A stretch of DNA of 64,000 nt from CAWFLT01 sp963816795 (GTDB lineage: Bacteria; Acidobacteriota; Vicinamibacteria; Vicinamibacterales; SCN-69-37): contig CAWFLT010000014.1 in NCBI GenBank assembly GCA_963816795.1, positions 806,001-870,000 of the forward strand. Reading direction: 5' to 3'. This document shows positions 18,601 to 27,337 of the stretch, piece by piece. A program made the translations under genes and the position numbers. The notes below the pieces were generated by a model, which was not told where the DNA came from, did not search any database, and was given only the letters and a program-made list of their open reading frames with translations. The stretch's first letter is position 1; every line of letters begins with the position of its first letter.

Positions 18601-19451
18601 CGGCGCACCAGCAGCTCGCCGCAGAGATCGCTCAACGCCGGCGGCAGTCCCGGCACGATCGTCGCCGGCGCCGGTCCGTCTTCGCGCTGTTTCGCCGACG
18701 ATCATGTCGCTCTGCGACCCCTCGAACGGCCGCACACCGGTCAGCGCCTCGAACATCATGACGCCGACGCTGTACCAGTCGCTCGCGGCCGACAGCGGCT
18801 GATTCGCCGCCTGCTCGGGCGACATGTAGGCCGGAGTGCCGATGAGCTGCCGTCCCTCGCCGATCGCCAGCGGACCGAACTCCGTGGCCAGACCGAAGTC
18901 GAGCAGCTTCACGCAGGCCGTCGCGCCTGACCAGGACGTTCGAGGGCTTGACGTCGCAGTGCAGCTTGCCCGCGCCGTGCAGGTAGATGAGCGCGCCGAC
19001 CAGCTGGAGGAGTGCGGCCTGGAGCCGATCGAGATCGCACGACAGCGCGCGTGCCGCGCGCGGCCGCGCGATCGCCTCGGGACTGATGCCGGTGATCTCG
19101 TCGGGCAGCACGATGGACGCGAGCTCGGTCGCGGCATGCGTCGGCAGCTCGCCGAGCCGGCGGCCCGAGACGTAGGTGATGAAGTCCGTCCCGTCGACCA
19201 GCTCCATGGCGATGAACCATGGCTCCTGATCGGCGACGAGCTCGTGCAGCGCGACGAGATTGGGATGCGAGAGGTCCGCGAGCGCGCGAAACTCGCGCTT
19301 CAGCCGGAAGAGGCTGCCCGGCGTCCGTGCGGCGCAGCAGCTTGAGCGCCACGCGTGCGTGACGCTGCAGGTCGAAGGCTTCGTAGACGACACCGAACCC
19401 GCCCTTGCCGAGACTTCGCTCGACGCGAAAGCGCTGGTCGTCGCGCAGCAT
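15657..19451 (-). CDS. Serine/threonine protein kinase fused to AAA ATPase and TPR-like region, about three frameshifts
   Basis: One locus of about 1,260 residues. The N-terminal kinase has the glycine loop LGKGGFGVVYEA, the catalytic loop HCDVKPSNVLV, DFGLA and GTPAYMSPEQAA, so all key residues are present. Frames change near 19330, 18925 and 18660. The ATPase follows with VFVGRDAELRTL, Walker A GSSGIGKTALI and Walker B VVLFIDDLHWGDTDS, as in AcyB/MalT-like signal ATPases. The remaining 600 residues are helical, TPR-like (AASFYQTALDLAPLD, DRYDRLIAQADRLATEVGHP) and act as a sensor or scaffold in related proteins. No DNA-binding or histidine kinase domain follows, unlike some relatives. The start at 19451 is fixed by an upstream in-frame stop. 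It lies 24 bases after panB. The long final part (15657-18656) is an intact frame. Confidence 0.87.
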
Positions 19452-19475
19452 CTGGCGCGCTACGTCCGCGGCGCT

Positions 19476-20345
19476 TCAGCGGCTCGCGGGGCGCGACGGT
19501 GACTGCTCCTCGAATCGCTGGCGCTCGGCCTCCGGCATGCCGTAGGTGTGCTGCTCGGCCGGAAACGTGCCGGCCCGCACGTCGGCCACGTAGGCGTCGA
19601 GCGCGGCGCGAATCGCGCCGGCCAGATCGACGTACGTCTTGACGAACCGCGCGGTCGGACCGGGCGTCAGGCCGAGCAGATCGTGCCAGACCAGCACCTG
19701 GCCCGAGCAGAACTTGCCGGCGCCGATGCCGAACGTCGGAATGCCGACGGCCTCGGTGATGCGCGCAGCGACCGGCGGCGGAATCGCTTCGAGCACCAGC
19801 GAGAAACAGCCGGCGCGCTCGAGCGCCTTCGCTTCGTCGACGAGCCGGCGCGCCGCAGCCGCCGTGCGGCCCTGCGCCTTGTAGCCGCCGAGCAGCGTCG
19901 CCGACTGCGGCGTCAGCCCGATATGACCCATGACCGGAATGCCCGCGTCGACGATGGCGCCGATCCGCGAGAGGGTGCGTCCCGCGCCTTCGAGCTTCAC
20001 CGCATCCGCGCCGCTTTCCTTGACGAACCGGATGGCGTTCTCGACCGCCGACGACTCGGACACCTGATACGACCCCAGCGGCATGTCCGCGACGACCAGT
20101 GCCCGCCGGGTCCCGCGCGCGGCCGCCCGCGTGAACACCAGCATCTCGTCCATCGTCACCGCGACGGTCGAGTCGAGACCGAGCACGGTCGTGCCGGCCG
20201 AGTCGCCAACGAGCACGATGTCGATGCCCGCGGCATCGGCAAGCGCCGCGCTGGGCGCGTCGTAGGCCGTCACCATGACGAGCTTCTCACCGCGACGGGC
20301 GCGTTCGAGCAGCCCGGGCAGCGTGACTTTCTGCGGGGTGTCCAC
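19476..20345 (-). CDS. panB: 3-methyl-2-oxobutanoate hydroxymethyltransferase (ketopantoate hydroxymethyltransferase)
   Basis: Transfers a hydroxymethyl group from 5,10-methylene-tetrahydrofolate to 2-oxoisovalerate, the first committed step of pantothenate (vitamin B5) synthesis, in the cytoplasm. The 289-residue frame is intact and full length. Signature blocks: KLVMVTAYDAPSAALADAAG, IVLVGDSAGTTVLG with the Mg-binding Asp, ADMPLGSYQ, VMGHIGLTPQSATLLGGYKA, and FGIGAGKFCSGQVLVWHD. It follows panC on the same strand after a 125-base spacer holding two repeats. Confidence 0.97.
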   Translation of the reverse strand: MDTPQKVTLPGLLERARRGEKLVMVTAYDAPSAALADAAGIDIVLVGDSAGTTVLGLDSTVAVTMDEMLVFTRAAARGTRRALVVADMPLGSYQVSESSAVENAIRFVKESGADAVKLEGAGRTLSRIGAIVDAGIPVMGHIGLTPQSATLLGGYKAQGRTAAAARRLVDEAKALERAGCFSLVLEAIPPPVAARITEAVGIPTFGIGAGKFCSGQVLVWHDLLGLTPGPTARFVKTYVDLAGAIRAALDAYVADVRAGTFPAEQHTYGMPEAERQRFEEQSPSRPASR

Positions 20346-20365
20346 TTGGTGTCCTCTTCCTTATA

Positions 20366-20462
20366 GGCGCGGGGCCCCACCCCCGCGCCTCGGGCCCGCC
20401 CGCGAGCGGCGCGGGGCGTCCACGCTCTTCTCCGTGGCCTCTAGCTCTTCTCCGTGCCCTCG
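20366..20462 (-). repeat. Palindromic repeat family 1 next to a family 2 (CTCCGTG) copy
   Basis: 20366-20420 holds GCGCGGGGCCCCACCCCCGC with CGGGCCCGCC and GCGCGGGGCG, two adjacent hairpins. 20421-20462 holds GCTCTTCTCCGTG twice, the family 2 unit. The composite starts 9 bases beyond the panC stop, in the panC orientation. Confidence 0.75.
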
Positions 20463-20470
20463 TTCTTACG

Positions 20471-21285
20471 CTACAGTCCGGCGAGCTCGGGACGATCCAG
20501 AGGCACATTATCGATCAGACGCGTCGCACCGGCATGCGCGGCGATGATCGAGGGTGGCCCGTCCATCGAACACCCGCACATCCACGTAGTCCGTACGAAG
20601 ATCGGCCAGCTCACGGGCCGCGGCCACGACGGGATCGGCCCCGCTCGCGATGCGCGGTGAGCCCGGCGCGAAGCGCGCGCGGGATCGCGAGCGCCTGCGC
20701 CCGCTCAGCGGGAGAGAGCCGGACGTTGCGAGACGACATCGCCAGGCCGTCGGGATCGCGGCAGCGTCGGATGGACGGCGATCTCGAGCGGCAGCGCGAG
20801 GTCGCGAACGAGCTGCTGGATGACGGCCACCTGCTGCGCGTCCTTCTGGCCGAACACCGCGACGTGCGGCTGCACCATATTGAACAGAATCAGGCAGACC
20901 GTCGCGACGCCGTCGAAGTGGCCGGGCCGGTGCGCGCCTTCGTGTCCGTCGGCCGGCCCGCCCATCCGGACGATCGTGGCCTGGCCCGGCGGGTAGATCT
21001 CCTCCACGCGCCGGCGCGAACAACAGGTCGGCGCCGGCCGCTGCGGACATTTCCGCATCGCGCGCCTCCTGTCGTGGATAGCGCGCGAGATCGGCGGAGT
21101 CGTTGAACTGCTTCGGGTTGACGAACAGGCTGGCGACCAGCCAGTCGGCGTCACGGCGGGCGCGCGCGCAAGAGCGAGAGGTGCCCGTCGTGCAGCGCGC
21201 CCATCGTCGGCACGAGCGCGATCCGGCCGCCGCGATGCGGCGCAAGCTGCTGGCGCAGTTCGAGGACCGTCCGAACGACGATCAT
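20471..21285 (-). CDS. panC: Pantoate--beta-alanine ligase (pantothenate synthetase), several frameshifts
   Basis: Joins pantoate and beta-alanine with ATP to give pantothenate. The frame is broken at least four times, but the full domain can be followed across frames: MIVVRTVLELRQQL, VPTMGALHDGHLSLL (HIGH-like ATP motif), WLVASLFVNPKQFND, RYPRQEARDAEM, LFAPRVEEIYPPG, VCLILFNMVQPHVAVFGQKD with the KDAQQ substrate motif, and a C-terminus ending in RLIDNVPLDRPELAGL. The start at 21285 overlaps the stop of the DUF2520 gene. Reading conserved sequence in every frame indicates sequencing indels rather than a decayed gene, since panB beside it is intact. Confidence 0.88.
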
Positions 21286-21955
21286 CGCTTCGTGGCCTCG
21301 ACGAGCACCCGATAGAACGGCAGCGAGATCGGGCGCCTCACGCTCGAGCGCGGCGAGGTGCGCATCGATGACGTGGAGATCGCCGCGGGAGATCGGGCCG
21401 GTCAGCTCGAAGTCGGTTGTCGATCGTGCGCTGCATGAGCGGGACGAGCGCTTCCGGCGGCGCGCCGGCGGCCGCGACGGCGCGCGAGGCGGCGCGGAAG
21501 AGGGTGACGACGAAGCTCGACGCCATCATCGCGCCGGCGTGGTACGCCACGCGATGCTCGTCGGCCAGCTCGAACGGCCTGAGACCCAGCGTGCCGGCCA
21601 GCCAGCGCGCGCGCGCCAGTCCGTCGGCGTTGTCCGCCGTGATCCCGCCCCACGCGCCATCGAGTTGCTCGGCGCCGCGCGACGTCACCAGCGTCTGCAG
21701 CGGATGGACGCTGAAGCGGGTGACATGGGGATCGAGCGCGGCGAGCGGCGTCGCGCCGCTGACGTGCGCCAGCCAGGGCCCGGCGGAGATCGACCGCGCC
21801 ACCTGCGCGATGGCGCCGTCGGGCACGGCCAGCACGATCGAGGTCGGCACGCGTCGGTCTCGGGCTCGAGCACGCCCGTGCTCGGCCAGCCGGGCGGCCA
21901 CTGCCGATCCGGCCCGTCCGCGGCCCACGACTGCCACTCGCGAGAACATGACCAT
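21282..21955 (-). CDS. DUF2520 / Rossmann-fold oxidoreductase-like protein of the pan cluster, frameshifted near its end
   Basis: The N-terminus SRVAVVGRGRAGSAVAARLA is a GxGxxG dinucleotide fold, followed by IVLAVPDGAIAQVARSI, HVSGATPLAAL and FSVHPLQTLV. The helical DUF2520 domain shows HAGAMMASSFVVTLFRAASR and PLMQRTIDN. After this the frame shifts: the C-terminus LTGPISRGDLHVIDAHLAAL and LPFYRVLVEATKR appears in other frames. Proteins of this family lie beside panB/panC in many bacteria and are often annotated as predicted ketopantoate-reductase-like enzymes; that role is not established. The stop overlaps the panC start (ATGA). Confidence 0.75.
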
Positions 21956-21973
21956 CGATCATGACATTCTTTA

Positions 21974-22105
21974 TTGCTCGTGGGGCCCCACCCCCACTCG
22001 CTCCGCCTCGCGGCTCGCTACGCTCGCACCTCGGCGGTCTTCTTGATTGCTCGTGGGGCCCACCCCCACTCGCGGCGCTCAGCGCCGCTCCTACGTCGCG
22101 GGCTT
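21974..22105 (-). repeat. Two direct copies of palindromic repeat family 1 between divergent genes
   Basis: Both copies begin ATTGCTCGTGGGGCCC and contain CACCCCCACTCGC; they start about 72 bases apart. The first continues GCGGCTCGCTACGCTCG, as in the tandem array at 41.9 kb. They separate the minus-strand DUF2520 gene from the plus-strand exported cyclophilin gene, so here the family is upstream of both genes. Confidence 0.75.
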
Positions 22106-22212
22106 CGCGGTCATCGATCAATTTGGGGTTACACTAGCGCGGCTCCAAGCGAGAACTCTGCCGTGGTCTTCTGGCGTGCTGCATGTGCCTTTCCGTGCCC
22201 CGGAGGTGTCTG

Positions 22213-22780
22213 ATGCGTCGCTTCAGCAGGTTTCTGGTTACCGTGGTGGCCGCGCTGGCCTTGGCTGGCGTCGGCGCCGCCAGTCAAGGGGGCGGCGGCG
22301 AAGGGAGGCGCCACGAAAGCGGCCGCCGGTCCCGTGATCGTCCTGGACACGGTCAAGGGCACGATTGAGATCGAAACCACGCCGGCCGACGCGCCCAAGT
22401 CGGTCGCGCACATCGTCGAGCTCGTGAAGCAAGGGCTTCTATCGCGGGCTGCGCGTGCATTGGGTGGCAGCCGGGCGTCGTGCAGATGGGCGATCCCTCG
22501 ACGCGCGACATGTCCAAGCAGGATTCGTGGGGCCGGCTGTACGGCACGCCGGTCGGCGTCGCGGAGCTCTCGAAGCGGCCGTTCGAGCGCGGGACGGTGG
22601 GCCTCGCCTATCGCAAGGACCAGACGCCCATCGCCGCCGGCAGCCAGTTCTTCATTCTCACGCCGCCGAATCCGCAGCTGAACGGGAAATACACGGCGAT
22701 CGGCCGCGTGACGCGCGGGACTCGGCGTCGTCGAGAAGCTCCAGGTCGGCGACATGATCAAGTCGGCGAGCGTGAAATGA
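22213..22780 (+). CDS. Exported cyclophilin-type peptidyl-prolyl isomerase, several frameshifts
   Basis: The ATG at 22213 follows CCGGAGGTGTCTG and opens a signal peptide (RRFSRFLVTVVAALALAGVGAA). Across three frame changes (near 22300, 22440 and 22725) the cyclophilin core can be read: VIVLDTVKGTIEIETTPADA, PKSVAHIVELVKQG, FYRGLRVHWV, VQMGDPSTRDM, GTVGLAYRKDQTPIAAGSQF and PQLNGKYTAIGRVTRG, ending GDMIKSASVK. This would act in the periplasm on prolyl bonds. The conserved catalytic FHR is replaced by VHWV, so activity is uncertain. The stop TGA overlaps the ATG of the DUF3500 gene. Confidence 0.8.
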
Positions 22781-23977
22781 CCCGGCGCCGATCGTTCAGC
22801 TGGGTCGTCTCGGTTGGCGTCGCGGTCGCGGCCGTCGGCACGTGGGGCGTGGTCGGCGCGCGCGAGGCGCAGTCGGCGCAAGCGGCGCTGGCCGAGCCGT
22901 TCAAGGGCGTCACGACGAACGGCACGGTGCAGCCCGGCCTCTTTCGCGATCAAGAACGAGCGGCGTGTCGACACGGCCGGTGCGCGACGCGGCGACCCGG
23001 TTCCTCGCCTCGCTGACCGCCGAACAGCGCGCCTCGACGAGCTATCCAGTGGACGATGAGGAATGGCGGAAGTGGAACAACGTGCATCGGTACGCGCGGC
23101 AGGGCGTGAGCTTCAAGGAGATGTCCGAAGCCGCAGCGGGAGCGCGGCGTTCGGACTGATGCAGGCCGGGCTCAGCGCGAAGGGCTTCGAGAAGTCGCGC
23201 AACACGATGCGCCTCAACGGCTATCTCGCCGAGCTCGTGAAGAACTTCGACGAGTACGGCGAGTACCTCTACCACCTCACCGTCATGGGCGTGCCGTCGT
23301 CCACCGAGCCCGTGGGGCTGGCAGCTCGACGGGCATCATCTCGTCATCAACTACTTCGTGCTCGGCGATCAGGTGGTGATGACGCCGTCGTTCATGGGCT
23401 CGGAGCCGGTGATCGCAACCGACGGGCCAGTATGCCGGCACGGCGATTCTGCAGAGCGAGCAGGATCTCGGGCTCGCGTTCATGCGGTCGCTCTCACCGG
23501 ACCAGCAGAAGCAGGCGACGATTCAGGCGCCAAGACCGCGAACAACGCGCTGGCGCAGGCGTTCCGCGACAACCTGACGCTCGACTACGCCGGCGTGCGC
23601 GCGGGATCAGCTCGGCCAGGCCGCAGCAAGATCAGCCTGCTCGGACGTGATTCGCGAGTACGTCGGCAACATGGACGACGGCCACGCGAAGGTCAAGATG
23701 GAGCGAGGTGCAGCAGCACCTCGACCAGCACGTGGTTCGCGTGGGTGGCGGCACCGGCGACGCCGACCCGTTCTACTACCGCATCCACAGCCCGGTGATC
23801 CTGATCGAGTTCGACCACCAGACGCCGGTCGCGCTGCCGGGCCCGCAGGTGCCGGGCAAGGTGCACATCCACACCGTCGTCCGGACGCCGAACGGCAACG
23901 ACTACGGCAAGGACCTGCTGCGCCAGCACTACGAGAAGCACAAGAACGACCCGAAGCACGGGCACACGCATCGATAG
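22777..23977 (+). CDS. DUF3500-family secreted protein, at least six frameshifts
   Basis: The start MTRRRSFSWVVSVGVAVAAV is a signal peptide. Conserved DUF3500 sequence is found in pieces in all three frames: ATRFLASLTAEQRAS, DDEEWRKWNNVHRYARQGVS, YLAELVKNFDEYGEYLYHLT, WQLDGHHLVINYFVLGDQVV, LDYAGVRAG, VGGTGDADPFYYRIHSPVIL, IEFDHQTPVAL and HIHTVVRTPNGNDYGKDLL. Length would be about 400, typical for the family. Function is unknown; related proteins are exported and often found near sugar or ester metabolism. It overlaps the cyclophilin gene and probably shares its transcript. This is the most heavily frame-broken gene of the window and still shows no in-frame decay. Confidence 0.8.
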
Positions 23978-23983
23978 GTAAAT

Positions 23984-24072
23984 CGAGGACACGGAGAAGC
24001 GCTAGAGAGCACGGAGCGCCCCGCGCCGATTTGTGGCGCGGGCCCGAGGCGCGGGGGTGGGGCCCCGCGCCA
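23984..24072 (+). repeat. Family 2 and family 1 repeats, 3' of the DUF3500 gene
   Basis: GAGGACACGGAGAAGCGCTA with AGCACGGAGC (family 2) is followed by CGCCCCGCGCC, a loop, GGCGCGGGCCCGAG and GCGCGGGGGTGGGGCCCCGC (family 1). This is the clearest two-hairpin copy: CCGCGCC pairs with GGCGCGG and GCGCGGGG pairs with CCCCGCGC. Confidence 0.75.
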
Positions 24073-24093
24073 GTAATCTTAGAAGGCACGGCG

Positions 24094-25700
24094 ATGAGCC
24101 TTATATGGCTAGAGGGACTCGTCTCGACGATCGGCTGCGGACAGCAACTGACGCGCCGGACGCTCTTGACCGGCGGCCTCGCTCTCTGTGGCCTGTCGTC
24201 GGCCCGCTTGTTCGGGCACTCGACGCTCGCCGCGCCTCCACGCAGCCTGCGGTTCGATCCGTTCACGCTCGGCATCGCGTCAGGCGATCCCAGTGCCGAC
24301 GGGATGGTGCTCTGGACGCGGCTGGCGCCCGATCCGCTCCGCGGCGGCGGCATGCCGCCAGTCGCTGTCGACGTCGCCTGGGAGCTGGCAGAGGACGAGC
24401 GGATGCAGAAGGTCCTCCGCCGCGGCGTCGCGCGGGCGGTACCGGAGTGGGCGCATTCGGTGCACGTCGAGGTGAGCGGTCTGGCGCCGGATCGCTGGTA
24501 TTGGTATCGCTTCCGCGTCGGTGACGCGGCGACCGAGGTCGGCCGGACGCGGACGCTGCCGCGGCCGGGAGCGCCGGTCGATCGGCTGCGGTTCGCGTTC
24601 GCCTCCTGCCAGCACTACGAGACCGGGTACTTCACGGCGCTGCGGCATCTCTCAGAAGAGACGCTCGACGTCGTGTTTCACCTGGGCGACTACATCTACG
24701 AGAGCCGCGGCAACGAAACGCAAGTGAGATATCACACCGGGCCGGAGATCGTGACGCTCGAGCACTATCGGAACCGGCATGCGCAGTATCGGACCGACCG
24801 GGATCTGCAGGCGGCGCACGCCGCGTTTCCCGTGGATCGTGACCTGGGACGATCACGAGGTCGACAACAACTACGCCAACGATATTTCGGAGAACAACGA
24901 CCCGCGGGATGTGTTCCTGCATGCGGCGGGCGGCCGCGTACCAGGCCTACTACGAGCACATGCCGCTGCGCCGGACGTCGATTCCGAGCGGCCCGTCGAT
25001 GCGGCTGTATCGGGACTTCTCGTACGGCAGCCTGGCGTCGTTCTTCGTGCTGGATACGCGGCAGTACCGCAACGATCAGCCGTGCGGCGACCGCAACAAC
25101 GTGCCGATGTGCGAGGGGATCGCGCACCCGCACACGACGCTGCTCGGCAGCGCCGCAGGAGCGCTGGCTGGTCGACGGGCTCGATCGATCGGGCGCGCGG
25201 TGGAACGTTCTGCCGCAGCAGATCATGATGGCCAAAGTCGACCTCCGGGCAGGACCGGAGATCGGCGTCTCAGCGGATCAGTGGTCCGCGCTACGACGCC
25301 GAACGGACGCGCGTCCTCGAGTTCTTCGGCACGAGACGGCCCGCCAATCCGATCATTCTCACCGGAGATATCCACTCCAACTGGGTGAACGACTTGAAGG
25401 TGGATTTCCGCAAAGACAACGCGCCCGGTGATCGCGACAGAGTTCGTCGGCACGTCGATCACCTCAGGCGGAGACGGCGTCGATGTGACCAGCCGGTAGC
25501 AAAACGATACGCGGTGAGAATTCGTTCGTGAAGTTTCACAACGCGCAACGCGGCTACGTCTCGTGCGACGTCACCGCGAAATCACTGCGCGCCGACTACC
25601 AGATCGTCGACTACGTGACGCGGCCCGGCGCGCCGCGCAAAACCCGCGCGTCGTTCATCGTCGAGGACGGCAGGCCGGGGCGTCCGCCAAAGCATGCTAA
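24094..25700 (+). CDS. PhoD-type alkaline phosphatase / phosphodiesterase with Tat signal, several frameshifts
   Basis: The N-terminus has TRRTLLTGGLALCGLSSARL, a twin-arginine signal, as in PhoD. The N-terminal Fn3-like domain has FTLGIASGDPSADGMVLWTR and VSGLAPDRWYWYRFRVG. The metallophosphatase core follows with RFAFASCQHYETGYF, FHLGDYIYE and, in changed frames, TWDDHEVDNNYA, FFVLDTRQYRND, NVLPQQIMMAKVD and PIILTGDIHSNWVNDL. These supply the metal ligands of the family (Ca and Fe in characterised PhoD). The tail NSFVKFHNAQRGYVSCDVT and YQIVDYVTRPGAP also fits PhoD. The end near 25700 is inferred from a TAA in a shifted frame. It would release phosphate from esters in the periplasm. Confidence 0.88.
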
Positions 25701-25739
25701 CAAGCGCAGTGCCTCACACGGAGCGACACGGGTCGGCAC

Positions 25740-25862
25740 TGGAGCACGCGGGGTTCAACAGGTTACTTCGACCGTGCCCCACGTGCCTCGGGCCGCGCCC
25801 TTGATCTGCGCGGGTGCCAGTTGCTCTTCGCCGTGGCCTCTAGCTCTTCTCCGTGGCTCGTT
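25740..25862. repeat. Intergenic remnants of repeat families 1 and 2
   Basis: The spacer between convergent PhoD and stress-protein genes holds CACGTGCCTCGGGCCGCGCC (a family 1 half) and GTGGCCTCTAGCTCTTCTCC (family 2, 18 or more bases identical to 20434-20453). No gene is seen between 25701 and 25839. Confidence 0.55.
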
Positions 25863-26396
25863 CGCCGTTGGCGAAATCGCCTTTCACTTCGCGCTGCCGC
25901 AGCGATGTGCTGAGCGCCCGTGCGCTCGCAGCACCTGCTTGGCGCGCTTCGTCCAGTCGCCGTCGTCGGCGTGGACCGACAACAGGATGCCGCCCTTGCG
26001 GACTCGGCCTTCGTAGCGCTTCGCTTCGTATTCCGGGATGCCGAATCCGACGAGCGCGCCGGTGAGGCCGCCGACCGCGCCGCCGGCGCCGGCGCCCGCG
26101 AGCGCGGCGACGATCGGGCCGGCCGCGACGAGCGGACCAAGCCCTGGAATCGCCAGGGCGCCGATGCCGACCAGCCACCCGAGCGTGCCGCCGATCATGG
26201 CGCCAGATCCGGCGCCCGCCGCCGCGCCTTCCGGCGCCTTGGTCGCCCGCTCGTGCGCGAGATCTTTCGATCCGAGATTCTGCGGCCAGAGGACGGAGAT
26301 ATCCGTGCTGCGGAATCCCTGGTTCCTCAATTCGCCGACGGCCGACTCGACGCCGTCAGTGCTGGGATAGATACCGAAGACTGCGGTGTTCGCCAT
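25840..26396 (-). CDS. Glycine-zipper general stress-type protein, frameshift near the end
   Basis: About 185 residues. The start NTAVFGIYPSTDGVESAV and FRSTDISVLWPQNLGSKDLA form a small alpha/beta domain. A long Gly/Ala region follows (GGTLGWLVGIGALAIPGLGP and ALAGAGAGGAVGGLTGALVG), able to make membrane-associating hairpins. The end has GIPEYEAKRYEGRVRKGGIL and LSVHADDGDWTKRAKQVL. After this the frame shifts twice and closes with GDFANGERATEKS, the family's normal ending. Such proteins are stress-induced in several phyla; the exact role is unknown. A DUF3309 gene lies just upstream on the same strand, a frequent companion of stress proteins. Confidence 0.7.
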
Positions 26397-26424
26397 GATG
26401 CTCTTCCTCCCTTACCACCGGCCC

Positions 26425-26577
26425 TTACAACCGGCCCGACAGCGCCAGTACCACCAGGACGACGAGCACGACCGTCAACAGACCGCTCGGCGCGTAGCCC
26501 CAGTTCCGGCTGTGCGGCCAGCTAGGCAGCGCGCCGAGGACGAACAGCAGAAGTACGACGATCAGAACAGTGATCAT
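26425..26577 (-). CDS. DUF3309 small membrane protein (50 residues)
   Basis: A short intact gene. It opens MITVLIVVLLLFVLGALPSW, followed by PHSRNWGYAPSG and a second hydrophobic helix LTVVLVVLVVLALSGRL. The two-helix layout with a W-x(3)-S-R-x-W-G-Y-x-P-S-G centre is the DUF3309 pattern. These peptides sit in the inner membrane and are linked with stress genes; function unknown. It lies 28 bases upstream of the glycine-zipper protein. Confidence 0.85.
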   Translation of the reverse strand: MITVLIVVLLLFVLGALPSWPHSRNWGYAPSGLLTVVLVVLVVLALSGRL

Positions 26578-26644
26578 GGCCTCAATCCTCCGGGCTCAAA
26601 GAGCCTCGGGTGGAGAGAGTGCAAGAGCCCCGGCCAGCTCTCTG

Positions 26645-26691
26645 AAAAAAGAAACGCGCGCGGCCCACCAGAAATGGGCAGCGCGCGTTTC
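26645..26691 (-). terminator. Rho-independent terminator of the RRM gene
   Basis: On the minus strand GAAACGCGCGC, a CCCA arm, a short loop, TGGG and GCGCGCGTTTC form a near-perfect stem followed by TTTTTT. It starts about 43 bases past the stop of the RNA-binding protein gene. It is the only classical hairpin-plus-U-tract terminator I found in the window. Confidence 0.9.
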
Positions 26692-26733
26692 AGGGTCAGC
26701 AGCGGGCAACGTACCGCTGCGTCGAGTTGTCGG

Positions 26734-27090
26734 CTACCAGCGCGGCTCGGACCGGCGTCCGGGACCACCGCCGCGTCCGCCGCGGCCGCCACGTCCGCCG
26801 CCACCGCCACCGTCGCCGCGGTCGAAGCCGCCGGGGCGCGGCGCCTGCGGACGCGCTTCGTTGACCGCCAGCGCGCGGCCGCCGAAGTCGGTCTGATTGA
26901 ACTTGTCGATCGCCGTACGCGCCGCGTCGGGCGTGGCCATTTCGACGAAGGCGAAGCCGCGGGCACGGCCCGTCGCCTGATCGCGCATCACGCGCACGGA
27001 TTCGACCGGGCCCGCCTGCGCGAACAGCTGCTGAAGATCATCTTCGCTGGTTTGAAACGGGAGGTTGCCGACAAACAGTTTGCGATTCAT
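26734..27090 (-). CDS. RRM-type RNA-binding protein (cold-shock glycine-rich type)
   Basis: 118 residues. A single RNA recognition motif fills residues 1-80: RNP2 is KLFVGNLPF and RNP1 is RARGFAFVEM. The rest is a Gly/Arg-rich tail (GGGGGRGGRGGRGGG). This is the layout of bacterial and cyanobacterial cold-induced RNA-binding proteins, which bind single-stranded RNA in the cytoplasm. It is transcribed alone, with its own terminator and a leader of at least 100 bases (27091-27218) that could hold cold-responsive structure; I see no named riboswitch there. Confidence 0.93.
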   Translation of the reverse strand: MNRKLFVGNLPFQTSEDDLQQLFAQAGPVESVRVMRDQATGRARGFAFVEMATPDAARTAIDKFNQTDFGGRALAVNEARPQAPRPGGFDRGDGGGGGGRGGRGGRGGGPGRRSEPRW

Positions 27091-27337
27091 TTACTCACTC
27101 CTGCGTCCGACTGATTCGGACGATTACAGGAAACCAGCCTGAGCGCGTCATCGCTCTGGGCTTGGCCGGCATGCAGGGAGGAACGAGTCAGGTGGGCTCG
27201 ATCGACGCTGACGCAGACTCACGGTGGGCTTAGCTTCCAGTGGATCCAGTATGCCCTCGGAGTCGTTTTGCGCAAATCCGCGAGGCGCCACAGAGACCGC
27301 ACAGCGTTAACCCGGGACCCGCGGAGGTGACGATCAC

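Noticed and set aside
14952..18761. Plus-strand open frame of 1,269 codons
   Set aside because: Antisense to the sigma factor and kinase-ATPase genes, which carry clear motifs; composition is Arg/Ala-rich without domains.
20366..20470. Rho-independent terminator in the panC-panB spacer
   Set aside because: The hairpins are strong but no U tract follows; kept as a repeat with a possible terminator role.
22777..25700. Programmed ribosomal frameshifting
   Set aside because: Breaks are many, of both directions, at unrelated sites, and lack slippery heptamers with downstream structure; indel errors explain them better.
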